DNA of 64,000 bases from a bacterium (GTDB taxonomy: Bacteria > Krumholzibacteriota > Krumholzibacteriia > JACNKJ01), in the NCBI GenBank assembly GCA_024231955.1, contig JAAEPZ010000253.1:1-64000 (forward strand), given 5' to 3'. The stretch's first letter is position 1. The number at the start of each line of letters is the position of its first letter. Below, piece after piece: positions 16,501-25,705 of the stretch. The notes beneath the pieces are model-generated. The model was not told the origin of the DNA and did not search any database. It saw only the letters and a program-made list of their open reading frames with translations. The translations under genes and the position numbers were made by a program.

Positions 16501-19500
16501 TCCAGTTGGGATTGCCCAGGTCATCCGAAGCGATGCGGGCTTCATCCAGATTGAGACGATAGAGACGCCAGGCCCGATCTTTCTGCGGGGTCCCCTCACC
16601 GGCCTCCTGGTAGACATCGACCATATCGATGATTGCGGAATCGGCCAGCGAGAAGTCCAGCGTGAAGTAACTGTTGACCTCATCAAGCAGGCCGTTGCCG
16701 TTGAAATCCTCCGTATCGAGACGACCGTTGTTCTCCATGCCGTTTATCTTGAAGTAGCCCATGTTGCCGTGTGAGCCGGCGACATAGTCATCGCCCGACA
16801 TGTCGCTCGATCCCCCCCAGGCGGGAGAATCGGAATCCTCCAGAGGGTGATCGATATCCGGCTCCTCATCATTGTGCAACTGATCCAGCCCCACATCCTC
16901 CTCGGACTCGCGGAAAGTGCCGGTCGGGAACTTGAAGTCTTCGGTATCATGTTGGGATGAGTTCCGTTCGGGCTTCCAGAAATCCTCGTCGATGGCGCCC
17001 AGGTCGAAGTGTATCCGGCCGACACGGTGGTCCTTGTCCTGCTGAAAATCGTTGACCCAGATCTCGATGTATTCCGCTTCGCTGAGATCCAACCCCTCTC
17101 CGCCAAAACCTCGCATCAGGCCGACCCATAGAGAATCCCCACGGGCGTTGTTCGCATCGTTGATCGGACCGATCTTGGAGAAATTCGCCACATCGCTTTC
17201 GGACAAATGCGCCGGTACGTTCAAACGTAAGACCTCGACGTTATCGTCGGCCTCCGTGCTCTGCAGATTGAGGTTGAAATCCGATCTCCTGGGCATCATC
17301 TCCCCATGCGGATTGTACCAATAATAGAGATCCGCCCTGGTGCTGGCCAACGCCGGGATGTCCGCCCCACCGGGAACGCGCATGTCGGTGATGGGCGCAC
17401 TGGCCATCTGCCACATTGCCCGCTGGATGCCCAGTTCATCGGCATCCTCGGCCCCCTCCATATCATCGACATAAGCATTGTTGTCGACATTGGGATTGGG
17501 ATAGCTGAGCGCCAGCTCACCTGACATGTTCAGTGTACTGGGCGCATCGGTGTCCACCCGAGGCAGAGTATTGATCAACGTTGTCAGGAACATCGGGCTG
17601 GCGGAGTAGGATCCGAGGATATTGCCCACGATGTTGCGGGTCGACTCTTCACCAATCCGGGGACGGCGGGCGCCACTGGCCTGCGATTCGAACAGCCAGG
17701 AGCTGGAGATCCTGTTTCGGTTGCCCAGATTGTAAGTGCCGTTGAAGCCGATCAGACTGCTCTTGCCGCCGCCGAACAGGGGTTTGGTTTCACACTTGAT
17801 CGAGACCTGACTGTCCGGTCTGAGATCGCGGGCAGCCTCTCCGATCAGCTCCACTTCACCGGAGAAATAGTCGATCTTGTAATCCGTGCCCCGATTCAGG
17901 GCGCGACCATCGACGACAACCGATTCGCTCCCCTCAATAACGTTGAAAGCGTTGAGGTTGAAGCGGCTGGAGGCTGAAGCGCTGACGAAACTGATCTTGT
18001 ACTTGCTGTATAGCGTCGGATCCTGTCGCAGCGCCTGATAATCGATGGCGTAAAGCTCGGGATTGCGATCGGGATCCTCTTCGGCCAGAACATAGCCTCC
18101 AGTCGCCACGCCGGTGACATTTTCGGTCCAGGCCAAAACGCTGTCCGGAGCGGGATTGAAGGGTTCGAGAATCGGAAAGAAGAGCAACCCGTTCTGCTCA
18201 TCGACAAACTTGGGGTCAACCTTGCCGTTGGGTCTGGGGTTGTTGTCGTTCTCCACAGAGGAGTTCGAATAAGTGTCCAGTCCGAAAATCTGAAGGTACT
18301 GGACCTGACTTTCACCTTCGGGTCGCTCGGGATTGTCGTAACTGGCCAGCCGCTCGATCTGCAGATCCAGGGCATCCACATCAATGTCCCGCCCGCCCAG
18401 ACGATAGACGTTGCGCATCATGTAATCCCAGGTCGGACTCTCGGGAGTGTAGTTACTGGGCTTGATCAGTTCCATGTGGAGAACGCTTTCGGTGTTCTCG
18501 TAGGTCATGGTTGAATAGGCACTGCTGTCCAGCGTCCAGTACTGGGGCTGGGTGATGGCTGTCGTGCCGACATGCTCTCCGCTCATTGTCCTGAAACTAA
18601 CCGCCAGCACGTGATTCTCCTGCAGAGGAGTCAACAGCCGGATGTAGCGGAGTTTCGAATCGTTAATGCCTAGTTGATACTCATTCGTCTCCAGTTTGCG
18701 ATAGATGCCCTTGACGCCGCCACCGTCAGCAAGCTGCTCAGGATCGATGTCCAGTTCACCATCTCCCGCCAGATCGTAGAAGGCGAATCCCACATATTTA
18801 TCATCGTTCTCGCGGGCGATCGAGGTCTGGTCGTTGATGAAGATGTTCAGCGTGGCCATATCAATCTCAAGATTGTACTGCCCGGTCGCCTGGTAGGGAT
18901 CATCAAGGAAGAAGAACTGGTTGGCCAGGTAGCTCGTGTCGTAAATGAACGTGCTCTGCTCGGACTGGCCGGAGGCGTTGAAGGTCTTGCTCTGAACCTC
19001 CCCCTCCTGCTTGCTGGCGATGGCGGTGAAATCCAGGGCGCCGACATTGCCGTTGACCTTGATGCCGAAGAGCCCCTTGTTGCTCGCCGAGTAGCTGATC
19101 AGGCCGGAGCTGGGCAAGTTGAGCTGCGTGTCGCCCATCTCGATGAGCTTGACCACCTCATCCTCGTCACCCTCGTAGCGGATCCTGATCTTGTTGGCGC
19201 TGCCCCCCATGGCGTTGCTGTTGTTCTCCACCTCGACATGGATCTTCTCGCCGACGGTCCCGCTCAACTTGACCTGCAGGTCCTGCTTCATCTCCAATCG
19301 GGGAAAGAGCGACTGCCCCTTGCCGGTTTCATCGGCGATGTAGTTGCTGCGATGATCGGTTTGCCCGCTGAACGAGATCGACTCCCGCCCCGTCACCGTG
19401 ATATTGCTCTTCTCGCCCTTGCCGACAATCCGCTCGATCCGCTTGGGCAGCTTCAGGGGGATGTTGATGTCGATCAGCGAGCCGTGCGCGTCCTCCGTCA

Positions 19501-20008
19501 TCACCTGCGTACGGGTGAGCTTGGCCTTGTCCAGCAGTAGCTGACGGCGCTGCTTCCGGATCTGACTGGCAAGGTAGTTCTCCCGCGTCACCACATCCCG
19601 CCGCAGGGCTCCGACCCATCCCCTCATCAACTGATTGCCGTACATGTCGTCGCCGTCGACCAATGGGCTCAGATGATCAAGCACGGCGGGATAACTCAAC
19701 CTCAGAACCAGCCCGGATTCGGGCAGGACCTTAATCTCATCCTTGCTGTAGTTGAGCCACTCCCGGGCATGGGAGGAGGGGGCAATCCAGTGGCGGCTGT
19801 TCATCCCCCGTATCCAGAACTCTTTAGCGTAGATCTCGTTTTCGAGCCAGCTCGTATAGACGCTGGCCAGGGGAACTTCCGGCGTCGGGAAAGGTTCAGC
19901 GTAAGCGGAGGGCCTGGTCAGGAGAGTCAGCAGCAGGATGAAAAGGGCAGCAAAAAACAACACCCGGCGCTGGTGTCGAAATGCATTATCCATCCATGGA
20001 TTAATCAT
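13577..20008 (-). CDS. sprA: SprA/Sov-family outer-membrane translocon of type IX secretion
   Basis: A 2143-residue protein, a little shorter than Flavobacterium SprA (about 2400). An N-terminal hydrophobic segment ending RPSAYAEP (about 15-39) is a signal peptide. Family features include 'ITVTGRESISFSGQTDHRSN'-type TonB-plug-like text near 205-225, repeated phrases such as 'IEIWVNDF' and 'FWVKADE', and a long beta-strand-rich C-terminal barrel ending in Phe (VGATFVF). SprA forms a very large barrel through which type IX substrates cross the outer membrane. The ATG at 20008 is preceded by AGGGAAG at good spacing; an internal ATG at 19993 has none. It is divergent from lptF. No other type IX gene is in the window. 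Confidence 0.88.
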   Translation of the reverse strand: MINPWMDNAFRHQRRVLFFAALFILLLTLLTRPSAYAEPFPTPEVPLASVYTSWLENEIYAKEFWIRGMNSRHWIAPSSHAREWLNYSKDEIKVLPESGLVLRLSYPAVLDHLSPLVDGDDMYGNQLMRGWVGALRRDVVTRENYLASQIRKQRRQLLLDKAKLTRTQVMTEDAHGSLIDINIPLKLPKRIERIVGKGEKSNITVTGRESISFSGQTDHRSNYIADETGKGQSLFPRLEMKQDLQVKLSGTVGEKIHVEVENNSNAMGGSANKIRIRYEGDEDEVVKLIEMGDTQLNLPSSGLISYSASNKGLFGIKVNGNVGALDFTAIASKQEGEVQSKTFNASGQSEQSTFIYDTSYLANQFFFLDDPYQATGQYNLEIDMATLNIFINDQTSIARENDDKYVGFAFYDLAGDGELDIDPEQLADGGGVKGIYRKLETNEYQLGINDSKLRYIRLLTPLQENHVLAVSFRTMSGEHVGTTAITQPQYWTLDSSAYSTMTYENTESVLHMELIKPSNYTPESPTWDYMMRNVYRLGGRDIDVDALDLQIERLASYDNPERPEGESQVQYLQIFGLDTYSNSSVENDNNPRPNGKVDPKFVDEQNGLLFFPILEPFNPAPDSVLAWTENVTGVATGGYVLAEEDPDRNPELYAIDYQALRQDPTLYSKYKISFVSASASSRFNLNAFNVIEGSESVVVDGRALNRGTDYKIDYFSGEVELIGEAARDLRPDSQVSIKCETKPLFGGGKSSLIGFNGTYNLGNRNRISSSWLFESQASGARRPRIGEESTRNIVGNILGSYSASPMFLTTLINTLPRVDTDAPSTLNMSGELALSYPNPNVDNNAYVDDMEGAEDADELGIQRAMWQMASAPITDMRVPGGADIPALASTRADLYYWYNPHGEMMPRRSDFNLNLQSTEADDNVEVLRLNVPAHLSESDVANFSKIGPINDANNARGDSLWVGLMRGFGGEGLDLSEAEYIEIWVNDFQQDKDHRVGRIHFDLGAIDEDFWKPERNSSQHDTEDFKFPTGTFRESEEDVGLDQLHNDEEPDIDHPLEDSDSPAWGGSSDMSGDDYVAGSHGNMGYFKINGMENNGRLDTEDFNGNGLLDEVNSYFTLDFSLADSAIIDMVDVYQEAGEGTPQKDRAWRLYRLNLDEARIASDDLGNPNWSRIQYFRFWVEGLNTPTGNLDREYLTALEIASIKIVGNRWKSHGIQEVATGETLLPGELGIGEDMRVEVINDKEHSTFVWPYSTETNPETGLKEREQALSFLVEDIEPGHQAVIRKNFTKLNLMGYESLSFWVKADEATVGHDIFLRAAFDSTEFYEIVLRPENERWLEVNFDLSAWTDLKLSADRDTVSTTIYDKSVTGREYTIRCIGRPELTNIRHLFLGVVNDAESEELSGEVWFNDIRVKNVRRDMGYAGKINGSVSFGGIISLNASYDNRSADFRSLGASSGSNTSTRSWSVSGSTKIGHFLPMRGYEIPISLSYSRSNTTPKYKPNSNDILIADDVLKERYRTSSVKQGFSTSLMRTPSRRWLSRTLLDNLKISLQGSQSKIRGPSNATLSESVNYSVSHNTSFKEREIKLFRGYRFRWVPASIKMSSKTSRSWTKRWSSLNDDSNLFTEQPYSQSGSMNNSFDLKWDFFPSFKTTYSIGDRRELLHDDAQRVSVGDVDINLGFQKSLDQSFSCNYTVPFIRRFKPRIVYTSKFSQTNQASVAGLGETASGSRNFSGRNEISTGYTFKIGKLFKKMVGDRLKSERQPGVGAPPPTQPPVQMRRRGSRIRCNVDPLRGPDPRMLSRKSRRWFPETTPVIVEPVAAVADSVEVEEGVDAMFVVWKTLSVLGELKDLKVDIRRDVNHSYSQVRGKAGALYRFGFSESLDLPAYSATGADRLVSKDPDTYNEGRQLKMSTGLTVGGVVSITTKFNQTSKNSNSSRSRMKTMKRKWPDFSLEVLSVEKWPVWGGKFKSSSIGFGVARDLDTTENLGTSSSTKTVRLGVMPHWNVTWHSRMTTNLNFNYNSDTNFSVSNTTKNVRLGGDFKMSYSMSAPNGLNLPGLRGVHFSSSLDLSLSLKYNRTSNYMIQEGQADRNISGSSNFSIDPSANYKFSQKLSGNARLSFSRNHNKDSGQTTTSVGLSVGATFVF

Positions 20009-20283
20009 ACAATCTTCCCTTTTACATCACAGCGGGCTTGAGCATTGCCTGCAATCTGTATGGGCACACTGTCCCCCCACAAGGACAACCGGGTCCCCGG
20101 AAGAGGACACATGCTCATCCCGTCCATCCGACAGGCGCCAAAGTCGGATGCTCGTTGCGATAACCGATTCTCTTTCTATCTTTCATCAGAGGAATCGGCA
20201 ACTGAAAAACCCCTTGTCGGGGCAAGCAGGGGTGGAGTACACTCGCCTCTCTTCTTAAGTCGTTGTCATCAATGAGGTAACGA
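20009..20283. promoter_or_regulatory. Divergent sprA/lptF regulatory region with several inverted repeats
   Basis: No gene fits here. Inverted repeats seen: CATCCGAC/GTCGGATG (20125-20132 and 20143-20150, perfect 8 bp) and CCGATTC/GAATCGG (about 20164-20198, extended by CTCT/AGAG). A minus-strand pair TTGTGG-16-TACAGA (20055-20082) could serve sprA. A CCCC/GGGG hairpin followed by five T on the minus strand lies near 20205-20222. Confidence 0.4.
20214..20243 (+). promoter_or_regulatory. Putative promoter for lptF-lptG
   Basis: TTGTCG, 18 bases, TACACT, ending about 40 bases before the lptF ATG, which has GAGGT at good spacing. The match is modest. Confidence 0.3.
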
Positions 20284-21687
20284 ATGAGGCTGGCGGATCG
20301 TTACATTCTACGTAATCACGTTGGGCCCTTCCTCCTTGGGCTTTCCGTCCTTACGTTTATCTTTATCATCAACCTCTTCTATGATCTTCTTGAGATGTTC
20401 CTCGTCAATAAAGTCCCTGCCAAGATCATATTCGAGCTCGTAATTCTCAGCCTCGGGCATATTTTTGCATTAACCATTCCAATGGCCGTACTTGTCTCCA
20501 CGATGATGGCTTTATCCCAAATGGTGGCCGAAAATGAGATTACCGCCATGCGGACCGGAGGCATCAGTCTCTACCGAATCATAGCGGCTCCGCTGGTGGC
20601 GGCATTCTTTCTGACTATCGGCCTGTTCCTCTTCTCCAACTTCGTCCTGCCCCAGACCAACCACCGTCTCAAGAATCTTCTGGTGGCGGTCAAGAGCAAG
20701 AAACCGGCGCTGAGCATCAAGCCCGGACGCTTCATCCAGGATCTGCCCGGCTATACCCTCTTCGCCAGGGACAAGGATGACGTCACGAACGAACTCACCA
20801 GTCTGCTCATCTTCAAGGAGGAGCGCGGCAAGGGGCCCACGGTCATCTCCGCCCGCACCGCCAATTTCGAAAGTGACGATGAGAAGGATCTGATGACTAT
20901 GGCACTCGTCGACGGCGAGCAGTTCGAAACCTCGTTCAGTACCCCCGGAGAATTCCAGATCACCGTATTCGATAACATGGATATCCTCATGCACGATATC
21001 GACGACGATCTCAAACGCCATGAGAGTTCCCACCGTGGCGATCGTGAGATGTCTGTCGAGATGATGAACGAGAGGATCGCAAACAGTTTCGCCGAGATCG
21101 ATCGCCTTCATCTGAGCATGGTCGACCTCGTGGACAAGCAATTCGCAAAAATGACGGGCATGCTCGACCGGGAAACCCGACACGGCTATCTGATCTCCAA
21201 AGGCTACATGCAGGCCCCCGGCGACTCGCTTCTGACCAGACGTCGCGGCCGAAGTCCGCGTGGGATCCAGGACGAGGAGAATACGCTGCGGAGCCTCTCC
21301 AACAAGCTGCTCAGCGTAACGGCCAAGCAGAAACGGATCACGGCCTACAAGGTTGAGATCCACAAGAAATACAGCATCCCCGTGGCCTGTGTGCTTTTCA
21401 TACTGATGGGCGCCCCCATCGCCATCAAAACGGGACGGAGCGGCACGGGCTGGGGCATCAGTTTCAGTCTGGTGCTGTTTGTCATCTACTACATCTTCCT
21501 CTCCACCGGTGAGAACCTGGCCGACAGGGAGCTTCTCCCCCCCTGGTTTGTCATGTGGGCACCCAACATATTGCTGCTGTTCTTCGGGAGCACCCTGCTC
21601 TACGCGACCAATCGGGAATCACGTCCCATAGCCCTGTTCACCCGGCTCAACACCTGGCTTGCCGCGCGGAAAGGTGCGCGGGCATGA
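20284..21687 (+). CDS. lptF: LptF/LptG-family LPS export permease (first copy)
   Basis: A 467-residue member of the YjgP/YjgQ family, longer than E. coli LptF (366). Membrane segments lie at about 15-37, 55-80 and 100-120, followed by a periplasmic beta-jellyroll region. About 100 extra charged residues (roughly 230-340, with RRRGRSPRG) precede three C-terminal membrane segments (about 365-440). LptF and LptG form the inner-membrane channel that, driven by LptB, extracts lipopolysaccharide. It overlaps the next gene by four bases (ATGA). Whether this copy is LptF or LptG cannot be told from sequence alone; the order suggests LptF. Confidence 0.88.
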   Translation: MRLADRYILRNHVGPFLLGLSVLTFIFIINLFYDLLEMFLVNKVPAKIIFELVILSLGHIFALTIPMAVLVSTMMALSQMVAENEITAMRTGGISLYRIIAAPLVAAFFLTIGLFLFSNFVLPQTNHRLKNLLVAVKSKKPALSIKPGRFIQDLPGYTLFARDKDDVTNELTSLLIFKEERGKGPTVISARTANFESDDEKDLMTMALVDGEQFETSFSTPGEFQITVFDNMDILMHDIDDDLKRHESSHRGDREMSVEMMNERIANSFAEIDRLHLSMVDLVDKQFAKMTGMLDRETRHGYLISKGYMQAPGDSLLTRRRGRSPRGIQDEENTLRSLSNKLLSVTAKQKRITAYKVEIHKKYSIPVACVLFILMGAPIAIKTGRSGTGWGISFSLVLFVIYYIFLSTGENLADRELLPPWFVMWAPNILLLFFGSTLLYATNRESRPIALFTRLNTWLAARKGARA

Positions 21688-22778
21688 GAATCATCGATCG
21701 TTATGTTCTGGGGCAGTTCATCAAGATCGTTGTGATCGGTATCGTCGCCTTCCTGGTAATCTACCTCGTTATCGATTTTTTCGAGAATATCGGCAAGTTC
21801 ATCGACAAGGGGACGAGCTCCATGACCATCGTCAAGCTCTACCTCTACAAACTGCCGGCGATCCTCAATCTGATCCTCCCCGTCGCCATGCTCCTGGCAA
21901 GTCTGTTCTGTCTGGGACGGCTGTCCCGGAACTCGGAGTTGTCTGCGATCATCGCCGCCGGTATACCCCTGATGCGCATCCTGCTCCCCATCATCATCTT
22001 TTCGGCCCTGGTCAGTATGGCCACCTATGTCTTCAATGAGCAGGTGATCACCAGGGCCAATCGCGCGCTGGAGCAGCTGGAGCGGTATGAACTCAACAAG
22101 GAGACCCGCAGCAACAGCACGGTGCGCCACAACATCCACAAGATTGGCGAGGATGGTACTCTCTACTGGGCCGAATCCTATTTCATCTCTCAGCAACGGT
22201 TCGAGAATCTTGTTCTCTTGCGGTACGAAAACTCCCAACTCAAGGAATACATCAACGCCAAACACGCTTTCTGGAGCGCAGGCCACTGGCGACTGGTACA
22301 GGGCTACCACCACAGTTTCGCGCTGAGTTCCGGGCAAGAGCGCCCCGAGGAGGGTACCTACCATTTCGAGCATCTTGATATGGAGGAGCTGGCGGAGACG
22401 CCGGATGACTTCTGTGAGGATGAGCGGAACCCCGACATCATGGAGGCCCGGGAGCTGCGCAATTACATCGTGGAGCAGACCAGCGCCGGCACCAACGTCG
22501 ATCGTTTGTGGGTCGATCTCCATGTCAAGAGCAGCTTCCCCTGGTCGAATCTGCTCATCGTGCTGCTCGGCTGCGCCCTCAGCGCGTCGAAGCGACGCAT
22601 CTCCATGGCCTCGGGTTTCGGGTTGACCGTGGCGATTGCGTTCGTCTACCTCATCTTTCTGCAGGTGGGCTTATCGCTCGGACACAATCACACTCTCCCC
22701 CCGCTCCTCGCAGCCTGGGTTGGGAACATAGTCTTCTTTCTCGTCGGAGTCGTCCTGCTGGCCCGGGCCAGCCGCTGA
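21684..22778 (+). CDS. lptG: LptF/LptG-family LPS export permease (second copy)
   Basis: A 364-residue protein beginning MRIIDRYVLGQF, a typical LptG opening, with the ATG overlapping the lptF stop (ATGA). Membrane segments at about 15-35, 55-80, 100-120 and three at the C-terminus (about 275-360) flank a periplasmic domain. With lptF, lptB and lptC (35-37 kb) it makes up the LPS-extraction ABC transporter. An upstream in-frame extension lies inside lptF and is discounted. It has the normal family length. Confidence 0.9.
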   Translation: MRIIDRYVLGQFIKIVVIGIVAFLVIYLVIDFFENIGKFIDKGTSSMTIVKLYLYKLPAILNLILPVAMLLASLFCLGRLSRNSELSAIIAAGIPLMRILLPIIIFSALVSMATYVFNEQVITRANRALEQLERYELNKETRSNSTVRHNIHKIGEDGTLYWAESYFISQQRFENLVLLRYENSQLKEYINAKHAFWSAGHWRLVQGYHHSFALSSGQERPEEGTYHFEHLDMEELAETPDDFCEDERNPDIMEARELRNYIVEQTSAGTNVDRLWVDLHVKSSFPWSNLLIVLLGCALSASKRRISMASGFGLTVAIAFVYLIFLQVGLSLGHNHTLPPLLAAWVGNIVFFLVGVVLLARASR

Positions 22779-22785
22779 CCGGGGC

Positions 22786-22813
22786 AAAAAAAGAGGGGGC
22801 TCGTCGCCCCCTT
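22786..22813 (-). terminator. Intrinsic terminator after fluC
   Basis: Minus strand GGGGGC-GACGA-GCCCCC followed by TCTTTTTTT. It lies 40 bp past the fluC stop, and probably ends the long hpf-to-fluC transcript. On the plus strand the same hairpin follows lptG but lacks a U-tract. Confidence 0.85.
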
Positions 22814-22852
22814 CGCTTCCAGGCATATGTGACTGAATCGGAATGCGTCCGT

Positions 22853-23218
22853 TCAACGCAGGCTGTTCGCAATCGAATAGCCAACCCAGACCGCGAGAAC
22901 CCCCAGAGCAACCTGCAGCAGGATATTGCCCCCCGCCCACAACCACTGTCCCCGCTGGATGAACTTGAGCGTGTCCAGGCTGAAAGCGGAAAAAGTGGTG
23001 AATCCGCCGAACAGACCGATGGCCAGGAAACTCCAGCGCAGACCGTCGTGCGCGGAGAGCCGGCCGAACAGCAATCCGATCAGCAGGGACCCCACGACAT
23101 TGACCAGGAAGGTCCCGGAGGCCCGGGACGTCACGTGCTGTCTGAGCAATTCGGTAGCTCCATAACGGAGAGTGGACCCGAGGAATCCCCCCAGGCCCAC
23201 TATCAACCAGATGGGCAT
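22853..23218 (-). CDS. fluC: Fluoride ion channel (CrcB/FluC)
   Basis: A 121-residue membrane protein with four hydrophobic segments and the family signatures GGFLGSTLRYG (near 10), NVVGSLLIG (near 40) and GLFGGFTTFSAFS (near 70-82). Fluc channels are dual-topology dimers that expel fluoride from the cytoplasm. The second of two adjacent ATGs (23218) is preferred because GGGAG lies 5 bases before it. It is 12 bp after ahcY. I saw no fluoride riboswitch motif in this short gap. Confidence 0.93.
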   Translation of the reverse strand: MPIWLIVGLGGFLGSTLRYGATELLRQHVTSRASGTFLVNVVGSLLIGLLFGRLSAHDGLRWSFLAIGLFGGFTTFSAFSLDTLKFIQRGQWLWAGGNILLQVALGVLAVWVGYSIANSLR

Positions 23219-23230
23219 CATCTCTCCCGT

Positions 23231-24496
23231 TTAGGTGCCCGCGGAATAATCGTCCGCATAGGCGATCTGTTCCGGAGTCAAAATGTCGATATCGACACCC
23301 AGTGTCTTGAGCTTGAGGCCGGCGATACGCTGATCCTGCTCCTCGGGGATGTCATACATGGCGGGTTCGAGAGACTTGCCCTCTTTCGCCATCCTGATCA
23401 GTGAGAGGAACTGGTTGGCGAACGACATGTCCATCACCTCGGAGGGGTGCCCCTCGGCGGCGGCCAGATTCACCAGGCGACCATCCGCCAGGACAAACAC
23501 GCTGTTGCCTCTCGGTGTGGTGAAGCGGACGTTGTTGTCCCGCACGTCAACACCCTCACCCGCGAGTTCGGCCAGCTGCACCAGATTCAACTCACAGTCG
23601 TAGTGACCGGTATTGCAGACGATGGCGCCGTCGCGCATGCTCTCGAAGTGGTGCTTGATGATGATGTCCTTCATGCCGGTCGCCGTGATGAAGACATCGC
23701 CCACCTTGGCGGCCTCATCCATGGTCATCACCTCGAAGCCCTCCAGAATCGCCTTCAGAGCGGCGGTGGGCTTGACCTCCGTAATGATTACGTGGGCCCC
23801 CATCCCCTTGGCCCTCATCGCGACGCCGCGCCCGCAGTGGCCAAATCCGGCGACGACGAACTTCTTGCCCGCGAGCAACACGCTGGTTGCGCGGAGAATG
23901 CCGTCCAGACTCGACTGGCCTGTGCCGTACACGTTGTCGAAGTCCCACTTGGTCTCGGCGTCGTTGACTGCGACCACGGGATAGAGCAGCTTGCCGTCGT
24001 TGGCCATGGCGCGCAGACGATGCACACCGGTGGTGGTCTCCTCGGTGCCGCCATGCAGCCGCTTGCAGAGATCCTGATAGCGCGCGTGGGCGGTGAAGAT
24101 CAGATCCGCGCCATCATCCAGCGTCAGGGTCGGTTCCGATTCCAGACACTGATCGATGGCCCAGTAGAATTCATCGGTCGACATCCCGTGCCAGGCATAG
24201 ATCGGAATATCATTCTCGGCCAGAGCGGCGGCGACGTCGTCCTGGGTGGAGAGCGGGTTGCAGCCGGACCAGGGAACATCGGCACCGGCGGCACGCAATG
24301 TTTCGATCAGCACGGCCGTCTCTTTGGTTACATGCAGACAACCGGCGACACGATGCCCAGCCAACGGTTTGCTTTTGGAGTACTCCTCCCGCAGGGCCAT
24401 CATCACCGGCATCCGACTTTCGGCCCATTCGATACGACGACGTCCGGCAGCAGCCAGAGACATGTCGGCAACTTTGAATTTCACTTGCGTGCTCAT
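23231..24496 (-). CDS. ahcY: S-adenosylhomocysteine hydrolase (short type)
   Basis: A 421-residue NAD-dependent enzyme that splits S-adenosylhomocysteine into adenosine and homocysteine. The Rossmann motif is GFGHCGRGVAMRAKGMGAHV (about 215-234). Substrate-site text includes GCNPLSTQDDVAAAL and the KxxD-type helix 'YPVVAVNDAETKWDFDN'. The protein lacks the 40-residue insertion of eukaryotic-type enzymes and ends soon after ITPEQ-like text (LTPEQIAYADDY), without the C-terminal Lys/Tyr tail that closes over NAD in mammalian enzymes. Short forms occur in Thermotoga and archaea. GGGAGG precedes the ATG by six bases. It follows metK by 27 bp, a natural pairing for the methyl cycle. Confidence 0.96.
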   Translation of the reverse strand: MSTQVKFKVADMSLAAAGRRRIEWAESRMPVMMALREEYSKSKPLAGHRVAGCLHVTKETAVLIETLRAAGADVPWSGCNPLSTQDDVAAALAENDIPIYAWHGMSTDEFYWAIDQCLESEPTLTLDDGADLIFTAHARYQDLCKRLHGGTEETTTGVHRLRAMANDGKLLYPVVAVNDAETKWDFDNVYGTGQSSLDGILRATSVLLAGKKFVVAGFGHCGRGVAMRAKGMGAHVIITEVKPTAALKAILEGFEVMTMDEAAKVGDVFITATGMKDIIIKHHFESMRDGAIVCNTGHYDCELNLVQLAELAGEGVDVRDNNVRFTTPRGNSVFVLADGRLVNLAAAEGHPSEVMDMSFANQFLSLIRMAKEGKSLEPAMYDIPEEQDQRIAGLKLKTLGVDIDILTPEQIAYADDYSAGT

Positions 24497-24523
24497 ATTG
24501 ATCCTCCCAAGGGGTTACGCGCC

Positions 24524-25681
24524 CTAAAGGTTAAAACGACTTTTGAGTTCTCCGGCCAGATCCGTCTCCTCCCAGCGGAAAGCCTCCGTCTCACGACCAA
24601 AGTGGCCGAAAGCGGCGGTCCGCCGGAACTGGGGACGCAACAGGTCCAGATGCTTGATTATTTGACGCGGCTGCAGCGGGAAGATCTCCCGCACTGCCTT
24701 GGTAATCACCGCGTCGGCGGCTTTGCCGGATCCGAAAGTGTCCACCATGACGCTGACGGGATCCACCACGCCGATGGCGTAGGCCAACTGAACCTCGACC
24801 TCGTCGGCCAATTCGGCGGCAACGATGTTCTTGGCGATATAGCGGGCCATGTAGGAGGCGGAGCGGTCCACCTTACTCGAATCCTTACCGCTGAAGGCGC
24901 CGCCGCCATGACTGCCGCGGCCGCCGTAAGTATCGACAATTATCTTCCGGCCGGTCAGGCCGCAATCCCCAACCGGTCCGCCAATGACGAAACATCCAGT
25001 GGGGTTGATGTGCCTCTTGTACCCTTCGAAATCGTAGCCGCTCTCCTCGAGTATCGGCTTGATCACTTTTTCATCCACATCGCAGCGGAGCTGTTCGATC
25101 TCCCAGTCGGGTGAGTGCTGCGTCGAGATGACGACCGTGTCGATATTGACGGGTTTGCGCCCGTCATACTCAATCGTCACCTGACTTTTCCCGTCCGGGC
25201 GCGCCAGGGGCAGGTCCCCCGCACGACGCAGATCGGCCAGGCGCTTGACCATGCGGTGAGCCAGAGTCAAAGGCAGTGGCATCAGTTCCGGCGTCTCGTT
25301 GGTCGCAAAGCCGAACATCATGCCCTGATCACCGGCGCCACCCGTATCGACACCCATCGAGATGTGGGGCGACTGTTTATCGATTGTGGTCATGACCGCA
25401 CAGGCATCGGCGTCGAAACCCATGTCGCCACCGACGTAGCCGATCTCCCTGACCGTCTCACGCACGATGTCGGGGATATCCACGTAGCACTTGGTTCTGA
25501 TCTCTCCGGCGACCACGACCAGACCGGTCGTCACCATGGTTTCACAGGCGACTCGCACATCCTCGACATGGTCATCTTCCACCAGGATCGCATCGAGGAT
25601 AGCATCTGAGATCTGATCGGCAACCTTGTCGGGGTGGCCATCAGTCACCGACTCTGATGTGAAGAACATTTTTTCTGACAC
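24524..25681 (-). CDS. metK: S-adenosylmethionine synthetase
   Basis: A 385-residue enzyme making S-adenosylmethionine from ATP and methionine. Signatures: [15 protein letters not shown] (16-30), [12 protein letters not shown] (about 120-131) and [20 protein letters not shown] (about 240-259). The start is GTG at 25681, with GGAG five bases upstream; an ATG at codon 5 has no ribosome-binding site. The gap to the upstream nucleotidyltransferase is only 24 bp, leaving no room for a SAM riboswitch. Confidence 0.98.
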   Translation of the reverse strand: MSEKMFFTSESVTDGHPDKVADQISDAILDAILVEDDHVEDVRVACETMVTTGLVVVAGEIRTKCYVDIPDIVRETVREIGYVGGDMGFDADACAVMTTIDKQSPHISMGVDTGGAGDQGMMFGFATNETPELMPLPLTLAHRMVKRLADLRRAGDLPLARPDGKSQVTIEYDGRKPVNIDTVVISTQHSPDWEIEQLRCDVDEKVIKPILEESGYDFEGYKRHINPTGCFVIGGPVGDCGLTGRKIIVDTYGGRGSHGGGAFSGKDSSKVDRSASYMARYIAKNIVAAELADEVEVQLAYAIGVVDPVSVMVDTFGSGKAADAVITKAVREIFPLQPRQIIKHLDLLRPQFRRTAAFGHFGRETEAFRWEETDLAGELKSRFNL

Positions 25682-25705
25682 GGCGTCTCCATTCTGTGGA
25701 CGGGA

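Noticed and set aside
25682..25705. SAM riboswitch before metK
   Set aside because: Only 24 bp separate metK from the gene before it.
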